The notes beneath the pieces are model-generated. The model was not told the DNA's origin and searched no databases. It was given only the letters and a program-made list of their open reading frames with translations. A stretch of 8,118 bases of DNA from Anaerolineaceae bacterium (GTDB lineage: Bacteria; Chloroflexota; Anaerolineae; Anaerolineales; Anaerolineaceae): positions 1 through 8,118 of the forward strand of contig WOZC01000079.1 of NCBI GenBank assembly GCA_011620465.1, in the 5' to 3' direction. A program made the position numbers and the translations under genes. Every line of letters begins with the position of its first letter. Position 1 is the first letter of the stretch. Below, piece by piece: positions 1 to 7,199 of this stretch.

Positions 1-1007
1 TGGTCACCAAGGCTATCCATAACGCCTCCCAGTTTTGGCTTAACCTGGGTGTGGACGGCTTCCGCGTCGATGCTGCCCGCTACCTCTTTGAAGAAGGTGT
101 CAGCCAGCAAGACACCAAGAGCAGTATTGCCTGGTTCCAAGATTGGCGTGGATTCTACACCTCCATCAACCCTGAAGCCTACACCGTGGGAGAGGTTTGG
201 ACAGACACGCAAATTATCGCCAAATACAACGAACCCACCCGCGGCATGCAGGAATATTTCATGTTCGACCTGGCAGCTGATATCCTGGGAGGCATCTATT
301 CGCCCGATCCTTCCCGCATCATGAAGAGTTACCTGGACACACTAGCATACTTCCCGGATCAGCAGTTTGCCACCTTTTTGACCAACCATGACCAACAGCG
401 CGTCGCCTCGTATTTTGGCGGACGCTTGCAGCCTCAAAAACTGGCAGCCTTTATTTATTTGACCGGTCCAGGCACACCTTATCTCTATTACGGAGAAGAA
501 ATTGGCATGATCGGCGGAAAACCAGATGAGTTGATCCGAAAACCAATGCAGTGGTCAGCCCAGGCTAATGGCGGTTTCAGCGACGAAGAGCCTTGGCAGG
601 AACTGGCAAAGGGTTGGGAAGAAACCAACGTCGAAACCGAAAGCCAGGACCCTGAATCGCTGCTCAACTGGTATAGAGCCCTCATCAATACGCGAAATCA
701 ATTCCAAGCCCTGCAAAAGGGGAGCTATTTGCCCTTCAGTTCCTCCTGCCGCCGGCTCTATACAGTCGCACGCGTCTATGAAGACCAGATTGTGCTGGTG
801 ATGGCTAACCTCGGTGTGCAAACCATGGAAAATTGCACGATTTCGATCGAAGAAAGCCCGCTGGCAGGCACCTGGCAGGTCGAAAACGTTTGGGGCGATC
901 TGCCGTTCAACGAAATCACTTTCGCAGACAATGGCGCGTTATCCGAATTTCAGGTATCACCCCTGCTTGAAGGTGGGCAAACCATGATCCTTATCCTGGG
1001 CAAGTAA
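1..1007 (+). CDS. GH13 alpha-amylase family glycosidase, C-terminal part (5' end outside window)
   Basis: Hydrolyses alpha-1,4 (possibly alpha-1,6) glucosidic bonds in starch or maltodextrins. The reading frame is open from base 3, so the GTG at 51 is an internal Val and not a start; 334 residues are visible. The second half of the catalytic barrel shows the GH13 motifs: GVDGFRVDAA with the nucleophile Asp at 69-71, VGEVW with the acid/base Glu at 192-194, and TNHDQQR with the transition-state Asp at 390-392. PYLYYGEEIGM followed by RKPMQW (about 477-554) resembles the GH13_36 group of bacterial alpha-amylases. From about 720 onward a beta-rich domain C ends the protein. The N-terminus is missing, so secretion cannot be judged, but the next gene encodes an exported amylolytic lipoprotein. 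Alternatives are oligo-1,6-glucosidase or neopullulanase-like specificity. The family is certain; the exact substrate is not. Confidence 0.95.
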   Translation, partial: VTKAIHNASQFWLNLGVDGFRVDAARYLFEEGVSQQDTKSSIAWFQDWRGFYTSINPEAYTVGEVWTDTQIIAKYNEPTRGMQEYFMFDLAADILGGIYSPDPSRIMKSYLDTLAYFPDQQFATFLTNHDQQRVASYFGGRLQPQKLAAFIYLTGPGTPYLYYGEEIGMIGGKPDELIRKPMQWSAQANGGFSDEEPWQELAKGWEETNVETESQDPESLLNWYRALINTRNQFQALQKGSYLPFSSSCRRLYTVARVYEDQIVLVMANLGVQTMENCTISIEESPLAGTWQVENVWGDLPFNEITFADNGALSEFQVSPLLEGGQTMILILGK

Positions 1008-1030
1008 TTGCCCGTTATTATCTTTCTAAA

Positions 1031-1035
1031 AGGAG
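1031..1035 (+). promoter_or_regulatory. Ribosome binding site of the GH57 lipoprotein gene
   Basis: AGGAG lies four bases before the ATG at 1040, inside an A-rich run. It supports this start, which is also the one that gives a proper lipoprotein signal peptide. No promoter-like -35/-10 pair is evident in the 32-base gap, consistent with read-through from the GH13 gene. Confidence 0.8.
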
Positions 1036-1039
1036 AAAA

Positions 1040-1099
1040 ATGAAAAAACTGGTGAAAATATTGAGTTTTCTTTTACTACTTTCAGTTCTGGCTGGCTGT
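1040..1099 (+). other. Lipoprotein signal peptide and lipobox of the GH57 protein
   Basis: The translated N-terminus has Lys at positions 2, 3 and 6, a Leu/Ser-rich hydrophobic core, then L-A-G-C with Cys20 encoded at 1097-1099. This is a classic signal peptidase II site. The mature protein would be lipid-anchored through Cys20, with Gly at +2 (no Asp retention signal), and held off the membrane by the acidic Pro/Thr-rich linker encoded at about 1103-1189. Confidence 0.9.
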
Positions 1100-4000
1100 G
1101 GTGCCCCCACTTCAACCCCTGTTCCCACGGAAATTCCGACCGAGGAAGTACCTGAAGTAGTGGAAACAGCTGAACCAGCTGCAGAGCTTCCCCTGTATGT
1201 TAATCTTACCTGGCATCAGCACCAACCTCTCTACTATAAAAACGAAGAGGGTGTCTACACCCGTCCATGGGTGCGCGCGCACGCCACCAAAGACTACCTT
1301 GACATGGCAGAGTTGGTTGCGCAGCATCCCGGAATGAAAGCCACTTTCAACCTGACCCCATCCCTGATGCGGCAGTTGGATGATTACGTCAACAATAACG
1401 CCAAAGATCTCTATTGGACAATGGCTGAGGTTCCGGCTGCTGAACTGACTCTGGAGCAAAAAAACTTCATACTTACTCGTTTCTTTGACGCCAACTGGGA
1501 CCACATCATCGCGGTCCATCCTCGCTACCAGGAACTGCTTGACCTGCGCGGTGGCACCGATGAAGATGCTATCGCCGCTGCAGTAGAGACCTTCACCGAG
1601 CAAGATTTTCGGGATCTGCAAATCTGGTTCAACCTCGCCTGGGTTGACCCCGATTACCTTGCCCAGGAGCCTTTCAAAGCCCTGGTAGATAAGGGTCGGG
1701 ATTTCAGCGAGGAAGATAAAGTTGTGCTGTTTGAGGGTATCAAGGCATTGATCGCCAAGGTGATCCCAACCCACAAAGACCTTCAGGATCAAGGGATCAT
1801 TGAAGTTATAACCACTCCATATGCTCATCCGATTTTGCCCCTGATCTATGACACTGACCTGGCTTTGGTCGGCAACCCCAAAGCGAGCATGCCTCAGGAA
1901 CGTTTCAGCTACCCTGACGACGTAATCTTCCATTTGCAGAAAAGCGTAGAAATGTACGAAGAGCACTTCGGCATGCCTATACGCGGCATGTGGCCAGGTG
2001 AGGGCTCGGTCGCTGAACAAATCGTACGGTTGGTGAGCGATGCTGGCTACAAGTGGATGCAGACCGGAGAGCCTGTTCTGGTCGCCTCGCTGGGTATGGT
2101 GGGCGACCGCTTCGCACGGGATGGTTCAGACACTGTTTCCGACCCCGATACGCTCTACCGTCCCTACTACGTCCAGGGAGAGACTGGCGAAAAAGTAGCG
2201 GTTTTCTTCCGTGACTGGGTCATTTCCGACAAAGTTGGCTTTACTTATTCTGGTATGAGCGGCGAAGACGCTGCGCAGGACATGGTCAATCGTCTCGAAA
2301 ACATCCGCGCCAGCCTGGAAGGCACCGAAGGTCCTCACATTGTCACCATCGTTGTAGATGGCGAGAATGCCTGGGAAAACTATGACAACGACGGCAAGGA
2401 ATTTTTCCACGCTCTGTACACGAAACTGGCTACCAGTGAAACCCTGAAAACCATCACTCCCTCGGAATATCTCGAGCTCTACCCAGAGCAGCGTGAACTG
2501 CCGGAACTCTTTCCGGGTGCCTGGTTCAGTGCTAATTATGATACCTGGATCGGTGAAGACGAAGAAGCCGAAGCCTGGGATTTGCTGGCCAAGGTACGGG
2601 CTGACCTGAAACAATACGAAGATGGAACCCTCAGCGCAACCCCCGAAGCCCTGGCAGAGGCACAGGATTTTATGTACCTGGCTGAAGGTTCTGACTGGTT
2701 CTGGTGGTACGGTACTGACCAGGATTCTGGTCAGGATAGCTACTTTGATGAAGGCTACCGTGCCCTCCTGAAGGGTGTATACACTTCGCTGGGTGTTGAG
2801 TATCCTGCTTTTCTTGACCTGCCGATCATCCAGCCGCAACCCCTCAAACCGACCGTTGCAGTCAGCGGACAGACCACCGCTTTGATCGATGGAATCTTCA
2901 CAGAAGAAGAGTGGGCAACTGCAGCCGTTTATCAGGGCGAAGAAGGCGCTCCCATCCAGGCGTTCGCCTACGGTATGGATCAGGAAAACCTTTATCTCCG
3001 CTTTGATCTCCTCGAGTCACTCAATGCTGATGGGGTCATCGAGGTGTATTTGAACGCGTCAGGCGATGCCAACAAGCAGATTGTCGATTTGTCTGGAGAA
3101 AACCAACTGGTATCTGCCGCTTCCCGTCTGATTGAAATCAAGCCCGGGAAGCCTTTTGCTAGACTATACCAAACTGACGGTTCAGTTTGGACACTTCAAG
3201 AAGAACAAATTGGTCAGCTGGCTGCTGAAAGTAATGTGATTGAATTTTCAATGCCAAAATCTGTTTTAGGTGAGGTTAGTGCCGGCAGCGTCGTGCCTGC
3301 CCAGGTTGTATTCAATGAGGTTGAGTCGGTTCAATTCAATCAATCTGCTCCACTTGGGATCCAATACTTTAGTTTTGAGCCGCTCACCACGCTGTTGCGG
3401 ATCGAAGACCCTGAAGGGGATGACTTTGGTCCTGGTACCTACACCTATCCAACCGATGGCGTCTTCAAAGCGGGCGATTTTGACCTGACTTTCTTCGATA
3501 TCTCAAGCGATGGTGCCAATCTTTACTTCACTTTTGGAATCAAATCAGAGATCACCAATGGCTGGGGCTCTCCCTCGGGCTTTTCAGTCCAAACTTTTGA
3601 TGTTTACATCGATAAAGATCCTGGCTCTGGAACTGGTGCCCGCCTGCTCCTACCAGGTCGCAACGCTGCCCTGGCTGCTGATAATGGCTGGGATATTGCC
3701 CTCTGGATTGAAGGCTGGACTCCGCAGGTGGTCGTTCTTGATGCTGATGGCGCGCCCGTAAACTACACCGAAGCCACCAGCGCGATGAAGGTCTATGTCG
3801 ATAACAGCCAAAACGCTGTTGTTGCCAGCGTACCTGTGGAATTCTTCGGAGAAGGTGAACCAGCCACATGGGCATTCGCGGTCGCCTTGCTTGGACAGGA
3901 AGGCTACCCTGCTGATGGCGTCTGGCGCGTACGCGATATCAGCCAGAAAGCGGAAGCCTACCGTTTTGGCGGTTCTCCTGCGGACAACAACCACACCCGC

Positions 4001-4147
4001 ATTGTCGACCTGCTCATTCCCGAAGGCGCGGAAGTAAGCCAGCAGGATGCCTTGGGCAACTATCCCTCCTCAGCTTCCCCAGTGGATGGCAAAGGTCCGG
4101 ACGACTTTGCCATTGTTCCTATGATATTAGTAGAAAGTGCGAATTAA
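1040..4147 (+). CDS. Surface lipoprotein, GH57 amylopullulanase-type glycosidase with C-terminal glucodextranase-type module
   Basis: Predicted exported alpha-glucan hydrolase, probably cutting alpha-1,4 and/or alpha-1,6 bonds in starch or pullulan. Residues 1-19 form a signal peptide ending in an LAGC lipobox (Cys20), followed by a Pro/Thr/Glu-rich linker to about 50. Residues 51-590 are a GH57 domain: HQP at 61-63, YAHPILPL at 261-268, GMWPGEGSV at 316-324 (candidate nucleophile Glu321, codon 2000-2002), VVDGENAWENY at 438-448 (candidate acid/base Asp440, codon 2357-2359), and the aromatic SDWFWWYG at 551-558. Residues 606-780 look like a beta-sandwich with an IDGIFTEEEW start reminiscent of CBM9/DOMON-like domains. 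Residues 783-1033 match the glucodextranase C-terminal module type (DPEGDDFGPGTYTYPTD, then a DVYID strand). This order recalls archaeal Thermococcus amylopullulanases. Family and export are well supported; the exact bond specificity is inferred. Confidence 0.93.
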   Translation: MKKLVKILSFLLLLSVLAGCGAPTSTPVPTEIPTEEVPEVVETAEPAAELPLYVNLTWHQHQPLYYKNEEGVYTRPWVRAHATKDYLDMAELVAQHPGMKATFNLTPSLMRQLDDYVNNNAKDLYWTMAEVPAAELTLEQKNFILTRFFDANWDHIIAVHPRYQELLDLRGGTDEDAIAAAVETFTEQDFRDLQIWFNLAWVDPDYLAQEPFKALVDKGRDFSEEDKVVLFEGIKALIAKVIPTHKDLQDQGIIEVITTPYAHPILPLIYDTDLALVGNPKASMPQERFSYPDDVIFHLQKSVEMYEEHFGMPIRGMWPGEGSVAEQIVRLVSDAGYKWMQTGEPVLVASLGMVGDRFARDGSDTVSDPDTLYRPYYVQGETGEKVAVFFRDWVISDKVGFTYSGMSGEDAAQDMVNRLENIRASLEGTEGPHIVTIVVDGENAWENYDNDGKEFFHALYTKLATSETLKTITPSEYLELYPEQRELPELFPGAWFSANYDTWIGEDEEAEAWDLLAKVRADLKQYEDGTLSATPEALAEAQDFMYLAEGSDWFWWYGTDQDSGQDSYFDEGYRALLKGVYTSLGVEYPAFLDLPIIQPQPLKPTVAVSGQTTALIDGIFTEEEWATAAVYQGEEGAPIQAFAYGMDQENLYLRFDLLESLNADGVIEVYLNASGDANKQIVDLSGENQLVSAASRLIEIKPGKPFARLYQTDGSVWTLQEEQIGQLAAESNVIEFSMPKSVLGEVSAGSVVPAQVVFNEVESVQFNQSAPLGIQYFSFEPLTTLLRIEDPEGDDFGPGTYTYPTDGVFKAGDFDLTFFDISSDGANLYFTFGIKSEITNGWGSPSGFSVQTFDVYIDKDPGSGTGARLLLPGRNAALAADNGWDIALWIEGWTPQVVVLDADGAPVNYTEATSAMKVYVDNSQNAVVASVPVEFFGEGEPATWAFAVALLGQEGYPADGVWRVRDISQKAEAYRFGGSPADNNHTRIVDLLIPEGAEVSQQDALGNYPSSASPVDGKGPDDFAIVPMILVESAN

Positions 4148-4156
4148 GAGAGAATC

Positions 4157-5866
4157 ATGACTGAAGACTTTTACCTTGCTTCCAAACCCAGACCAGATGT
4201 TGAGCTGACGCTCGATGATGGACGTGTCATCACCGGAAAGCGAGGGGCGAAACTGGAAGAATTTATCAAGATTATCCAGGAGGACCAACAGCCTCTGATT
4301 GTTGGTGTGGTCCTCAATGGTTCTCTCCGGGAGCTGACTTTTCCATTGGAGCAGGACGGTGTTGCCAGCCTGATCACGATGGCTGATGCTGATGGGGCTC
4401 GCATCTACCGACGCTCGCTGGTTTTCCTGCTCGAGGTAGCTTTTAAGCAATGTTTTCCAGAGGGTCTGCTGACTATTGATCACTCCGTCTCTTCGGGTGG
4501 GTATCACTGCCAGATCCAGAACTTGAAAGGTTTTGGTCAGCCCGAAGTAGAAGAGCTTGAGCAGTATATGCATAAATTGGTGGACGACGATATTCCTTTC
4601 ATCCGCGAAACCGTTCCCTTGCAGGAAGCTGTAGAATACTTCACCGCCACTGGAGAATTAGACAAGGTAGACCTGCTTAAGTATCGAAAGCGTCCAGACT
4701 TGGTACTATACCGTGCTAACAACACGCGGGATTACCATCATGGCTATATGGTACCTTCATCCGGTTATTTGAAGAGCTTTGAGTTGGACCTGGTTGAAGA
4801 AGGCTTTGTGCTTCGTTTCCCTCGCCGCCACAATACAAAAATTATTGAGCCTTTGGGCAAATTCCCGACTCTCCTTAAAACCTTTAGAGAATATGGCGAT
4901 TGGCTGAACAAACTTGGGATTCCATCCGTGGGTGCGCTCAATGATGCCATTCAGGATGGGCATATCGACGAAGTCATCCTGGTTTCCGAAGCCCTGCATG
5001 AGATGCAAATATCCAAAATTGCAGATCAAATCTACGAAAATCGTGATCGAGTCAGCGTCATTTTAATCGCCGGTCCGAGCTCCTCCGGCAAGACCACCTT
5101 CTCCAAAAGGCTTGGTATCCAGCTGGTTGCCAGGGGCATCAACCCCTTCGCGCTCGAGATGGACAATTTCTTTGTAGATCGTGATAAAACTCCGCTTTTG
5201 CCTGACGGAAGCAAGGATTTTGAATCCTTGCAAGCCATGGATCTGGACCGCTTGAACAACGTTGTTAAAGCCCTGATTGCTGGTCATGAGGTGCACCTGC
5301 CGCACTACAACTTTATTTCTGGGTTGAGTGAAGAAGGCAAAATCGCCAGGTTGAATCAGGATGACATCGTCATCCTCGAAGGTATTCACGGTCTGAACCC
5401 CAACCTTCTGCGGGATATCGACCCTTCGAACACCTTCAGAATTTACATTTCCTGCCTCACCCAACTCAATCTTGACCGGCATAACCGGATTTCTACCACT
5501 GATACTCGTATGATCCGGCGCATCGTACGTGATGCCCGCGACCGCGGTTACAGCGCAAGCCAGACTATCGCACGCTGGGAGAATGTGCGGATGGGTGAAA
5601 AAAGGCAAATTTTCCCGTACCAGGAAAACGCCGATGTGATGTTTAATTCTGCCCTGGCTTATGAGATTTCAACCTTGAAGCCGTTGGTGGAACCGCTCTT
5701 GCGCCAGGTCAGTTTTGGCACGATGGAACACATTGAAGCCAAACGCTTGTTGAAATTCTTGGAATGGTTCCTGCCAACTACGACAGAATATGTACCGGAC
5801 AACTCGTTGCTGAGGGAATTCATCGGCGGTTCGATTTTAACCGATTTCTCAATGTGGCAGCGATGA
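4157..5866 (+). CDS. Nucleoside kinase, uridine kinase/phosphoribulokinase family, with N-terminal threonyl-tRNA-synthetase-like (TGS/SAD-like) module
   Basis: Cytoplasmic P-loop kinase, expected to phosphorylate uridine, cytidine or a related nucleoside using ATP. Residues about 14-75 resemble a TGS domain. Residues about 80-210 resemble the second additional domain of threonyl-tRNA synthetase, keeping framework pieces such as RRSLVFLLEVAFKQCFPEG and VPSSGYLKSFEL. Residues 298-520 are the kinase: Walker A GPSSSGKTT at 306-314 (5072-5098), EMDNFF at 334-339 in the substrate region, VILEGIHGLNP at 405-415, and an Arg-rich lid at about 451-484. There are no synthetase catalytic motifs, so it is not ThrRS. 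Single-chain proteins of about 550 residues with this layout are known in anaerobic bacteria and are usually annotated as nucleoside or uridine kinase. The ATG lies 9 bases after the GH57 stop, with only a weak GAGAG at 4148-4152, suggesting translational coupling. The true substrate is uncertain. Confidence 0.9.
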   Translation: MTEDFYLASKPRPDVELTLDDGRVITGKRGAKLEEFIKIIQEDQQPLIVGVVLNGSLRELTFPLEQDGVASLITMADADGARIYRRSLVFLLEVAFKQCFPEGLLTIDHSVSSGGYHCQIQNLKGFGQPEVEELEQYMHKLVDDDIPFIRETVPLQEAVEYFTATGELDKVDLLKYRKRPDLVLYRANNTRDYHHGYMVPSSGYLKSFELDLVEEGFVLRFPRRHNTKIIEPLGKFPTLLKTFREYGDWLNKLGIPSVGALNDAIQDGHIDEVILVSEALHEMQISKIADQIYENRDRVSVILIAGPSSSGKTTFSKRLGIQLVARGINPFALEMDNFFVDRDKTPLLPDGSKDFESLQAMDLDRLNNVVKALIAGHEVHLPHYNFISGLSEEGKIARLNQDDIVILEGIHGLNPNLLRDIDPSNTFRIYISCLTQLNLDRHNRISTTDTRMIRRIVRDARDRGYSASQTIARWENVRMGEKRQIFPYQENADVMFNSALAYEISTLKPLVEPLLRQVSFGTMEHIEAKRLLKFLEWFLPTTTEYVPDNSLLREFIGGSILTDFSMWQR

Positions 5867-5893
5867 TATAGCACACACATTCCCCATTAGCGA

Positions 5894-5933
5894 TATAAAA
5901 AGGCTGCACTACAGTCAAGGCAGCCTTTTTATA
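5894..5933. terminator. Bidirectional intrinsic terminator between convergent genes
   Basis: A perfect 14-bp inverted repeat (5894-5907 with 5920-5933) surrounds a 12-base loop. The stem has a GGCTGC/GCAGCC core flanked by five A on the left and five T on the right, so an RNA from either strand forms a GC hairpin followed by U residues. It starts 28 bases after the kinase stop and ends 15 bases before the end of the aminotransferase gene on the other strand. It is the only notable element in the 82-base gap. Confidence 0.88.
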
Positions 5934-5948
5934 CCGCTCAAAAAGCTT

Positions 5949-7172
5949 TTACTCCGTAAGTGACTTCTTGATCATCACTGACAATCTTCTGATGCCTTCC
6001 CGAATCTTTTCCGGGTTTGTCGCAGAGAAGTTCAACCGCATCGTATTCACCGGACCGCCATTGGGGTAGAACGGCACGCCAGGAACGTATGCCACCTTCT
6101 CTTCCACAGCCTTCGGGAATAGTTCCAGGCTGTCACAGCCTTCCGGCATACGCAGCCAGAGGAATAAACCGCCTTTCGGCACAGTCCAGGTGGTTCCTTC
6201 TGGCATAAAATCCTCAAAAGCCTGCAGCATGGCATCACGGCGTTCTTTGTATACCCGCTTGATCGTCTCAATGTGCCCCGGCAGCCAATCTGAGTTTGCC
6301 ATCTCGTAAGCGACATACTGATCAAAAGTCGAACACTGCAAGTCGGCGCCTTGCTTCGCCTGTACCATGCGTTTAATGACCTCAGCAGGTCCAATCACCC
6401 AGCCAATCCTCAGGCCAGGAGCAAGAATCTTGGAGAAGGTGCTGGTATAGATGACGTTACCTTCAAAATCACCGCTGCCGCATTTGTGGTATTCCGCGTC
6501 CAATGCTGCAATTGGGGTAATAGGCTCGCCTTCGAACAAAAGTTTGCCATAAGGATCATCTTCAATCAACGGCACTCCATACTTGCTCGCCAATTCGATC
6601 AATTTCTTCCGGCGTTCAAGAATCATGGTAACACCCAGAGGATTGTGGAAGTTAGGCAAAACGTACATAAACTTGATATTTTGCTTGATGAGACCTTCCA
6701 GATTGTCAGTTACCAAACCATCTGCGTCAGTGTTAGCTGTCACATAAGTCGGTCCATATGTGTTCCATGCCTGGATCGCGCCAAGGTAGGTCGGGGATTC
6801 AGTCAAAATCCGGTCTCCGTTGTTGACAAAAATCCGTCCTACAAAATCGAGGGCTTGTTGGGAGCCAGTCGTGATAAGGATGTTATCCTTCTTGACTCCG
6901 AGCCCATATTTTTTCACGTCGTCCGCAATCCATTGACGTAACGGGTCGTACCCCTCTGTTGTCGTATATTGCAGGGCTTTCTGTCCGTTTTCAGTCAAGA
7001 CCTTTTCACATGCAGCTTTCATCTCTTCAATTGGGAAAAGTTCAGAGGCGGGGAATCCACCTCCAAAAGAGATTACATCTGGCTGATTTGTGACTTTCAG
7101 TAACTCTCGGATGAATGAACTCTTCATCCTTTGAGTTCGGTTGGCGAAACGAAGTTCCCAGGGTGTTGGCAT
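5949..7172 (-). CDS. PLP-dependent class I/II aminotransferase, 2-aminoadipate/LysN-like
   Basis: Cytoplasmic fold-type I aminotransferase, 407 residues, full length for the family. It moves an amino group from an amino acid to a 2-oxo acid through pyridoxal phosphate. The N-terminal stretch with KSSFIREL and ISFGGGFPASELFP is typical of the 2-aminoadipate/MocR-like aminotransferase group, here without the MocR DNA-binding domain. Visible motifs are TTGSQQALD (101-109), NFHNPLG with Asn177, EDDPYG at 204-209 (cofactor-binding Asp and Tyr208), STFSKILAPGLRIGW with the Schiff-base Lys248 (codon 6429-6431) and phosphate-binding Arg255, and MRLNFS with the carboxylate-binding Arg379. Members act on 2-aminoadipate, branched-chain, aromatic or kynurenine-type substrates, so the substrate cannot be set from sequence alone. 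It follows a GcvT-family gene by 27 bases, probably in the same transcript. Confidence 0.93.
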   Translation of the reverse strand: MPTPWELRFANRTQRMKSSFIRELLKVTNQPDVISFGGGFPASELFPIEEMKAACEKVLTENGQKALQYTTTEGYDPLRQWIADDVKKYGLGVKKDNILITTGSQQALDFVGRIFVNNGDRILTESPTYLGAIQAWNTYGPTYVTANTDADGLVTDNLEGLIKQNIKFMYVLPNFHNPLGVTMILERRKKLIELASKYGVPLIEDDPYGKLLFEGEPITPIAALDAEYHKCGSGDFEGNVIYTSTFSKILAPGLRIGWVIGPAEVIKRMVQAKQGADLQCSTFDQYVAYEMANSDWLPGHIETIKRVYKERRDAMLQAFEDFMPEGTTWTVPKGGLFLWLRMPEGCDSLELFPKAVEEKVAYVPGVPFYPNGGPVNTMRLNFSATNPEKIREGIRRLSVMIKKSLTE

Positions 7173-7181
7173 ATTTTTGCT

Positions 7182-7186
7182 CTCCT
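7182..7186 (-). promoter_or_regulatory. Ribosome binding site of the aminotransferase gene
   Basis: Read on the minus strand this is AGGAG, nine bases before the ATG at 7172-7170, in an A-rich context. It fixes that ATG as the start. It fills much of the 27-base gap after the GcvT-family stop codon, leaving no room for a separate promoter or riboswitch. Confidence 0.8.
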
Positions 7187-7199
7187 TTTTTTGATATGT

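Noticed and set aside
51..53. GTG as a start codon for the GH13 protein
   Set aside because: It encodes the Val of the conserved GVDGFRVDAA motif, and the frame is open to the left window edge, so the gene is truncated by the window.
1112..2020. 302-codon open frame on the minus strand inside the GH57 gene
   Set aside because: It lies antisense to the strongly conserved GH57 catalytic region, shows no recognisable motif and has no plausible ribosome binding site; it is a by-product of codon usage on the coding strand.
2716..2733. Perfect 7-bp inverted repeat with a 4-base loop inside the GH57 gene
   Set aside because: It encodes the GTDQDSGQD stretch in a conserved segment of the GH57 domain, has no U tract, and is short enough to be chance.
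2126..2839. 237-codon open frame on the minus strand inside the GH57 gene
   Set aside because: It is antisense to conserved GH57 motifs, has low-complexity hydrophobic composition and no family features; a shadow of the real gene.
4157..4792. A separate or broken threonyl-tRNA synthetase gene
   Set aside because: The ThrRS-like module is in frame with the kinase domain without a stop, and kinases with this N-terminal module are a known family, so it is a natural fusion and not a pseudogene.
6351..6941. 196-codon plus-strand open frame opposite the aminotransferase
   Set aside because: It is fully antisense to the PLP lysine and cofactor motifs, and its translation shows no domain signature.
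7173..7199. Possible glycine riboswitch or promoter between the GcvT-like gene and the aminotransferase
   Set aside because: The gap is only 27 bases and is mostly ribosome binding site; no aptamer could fit.
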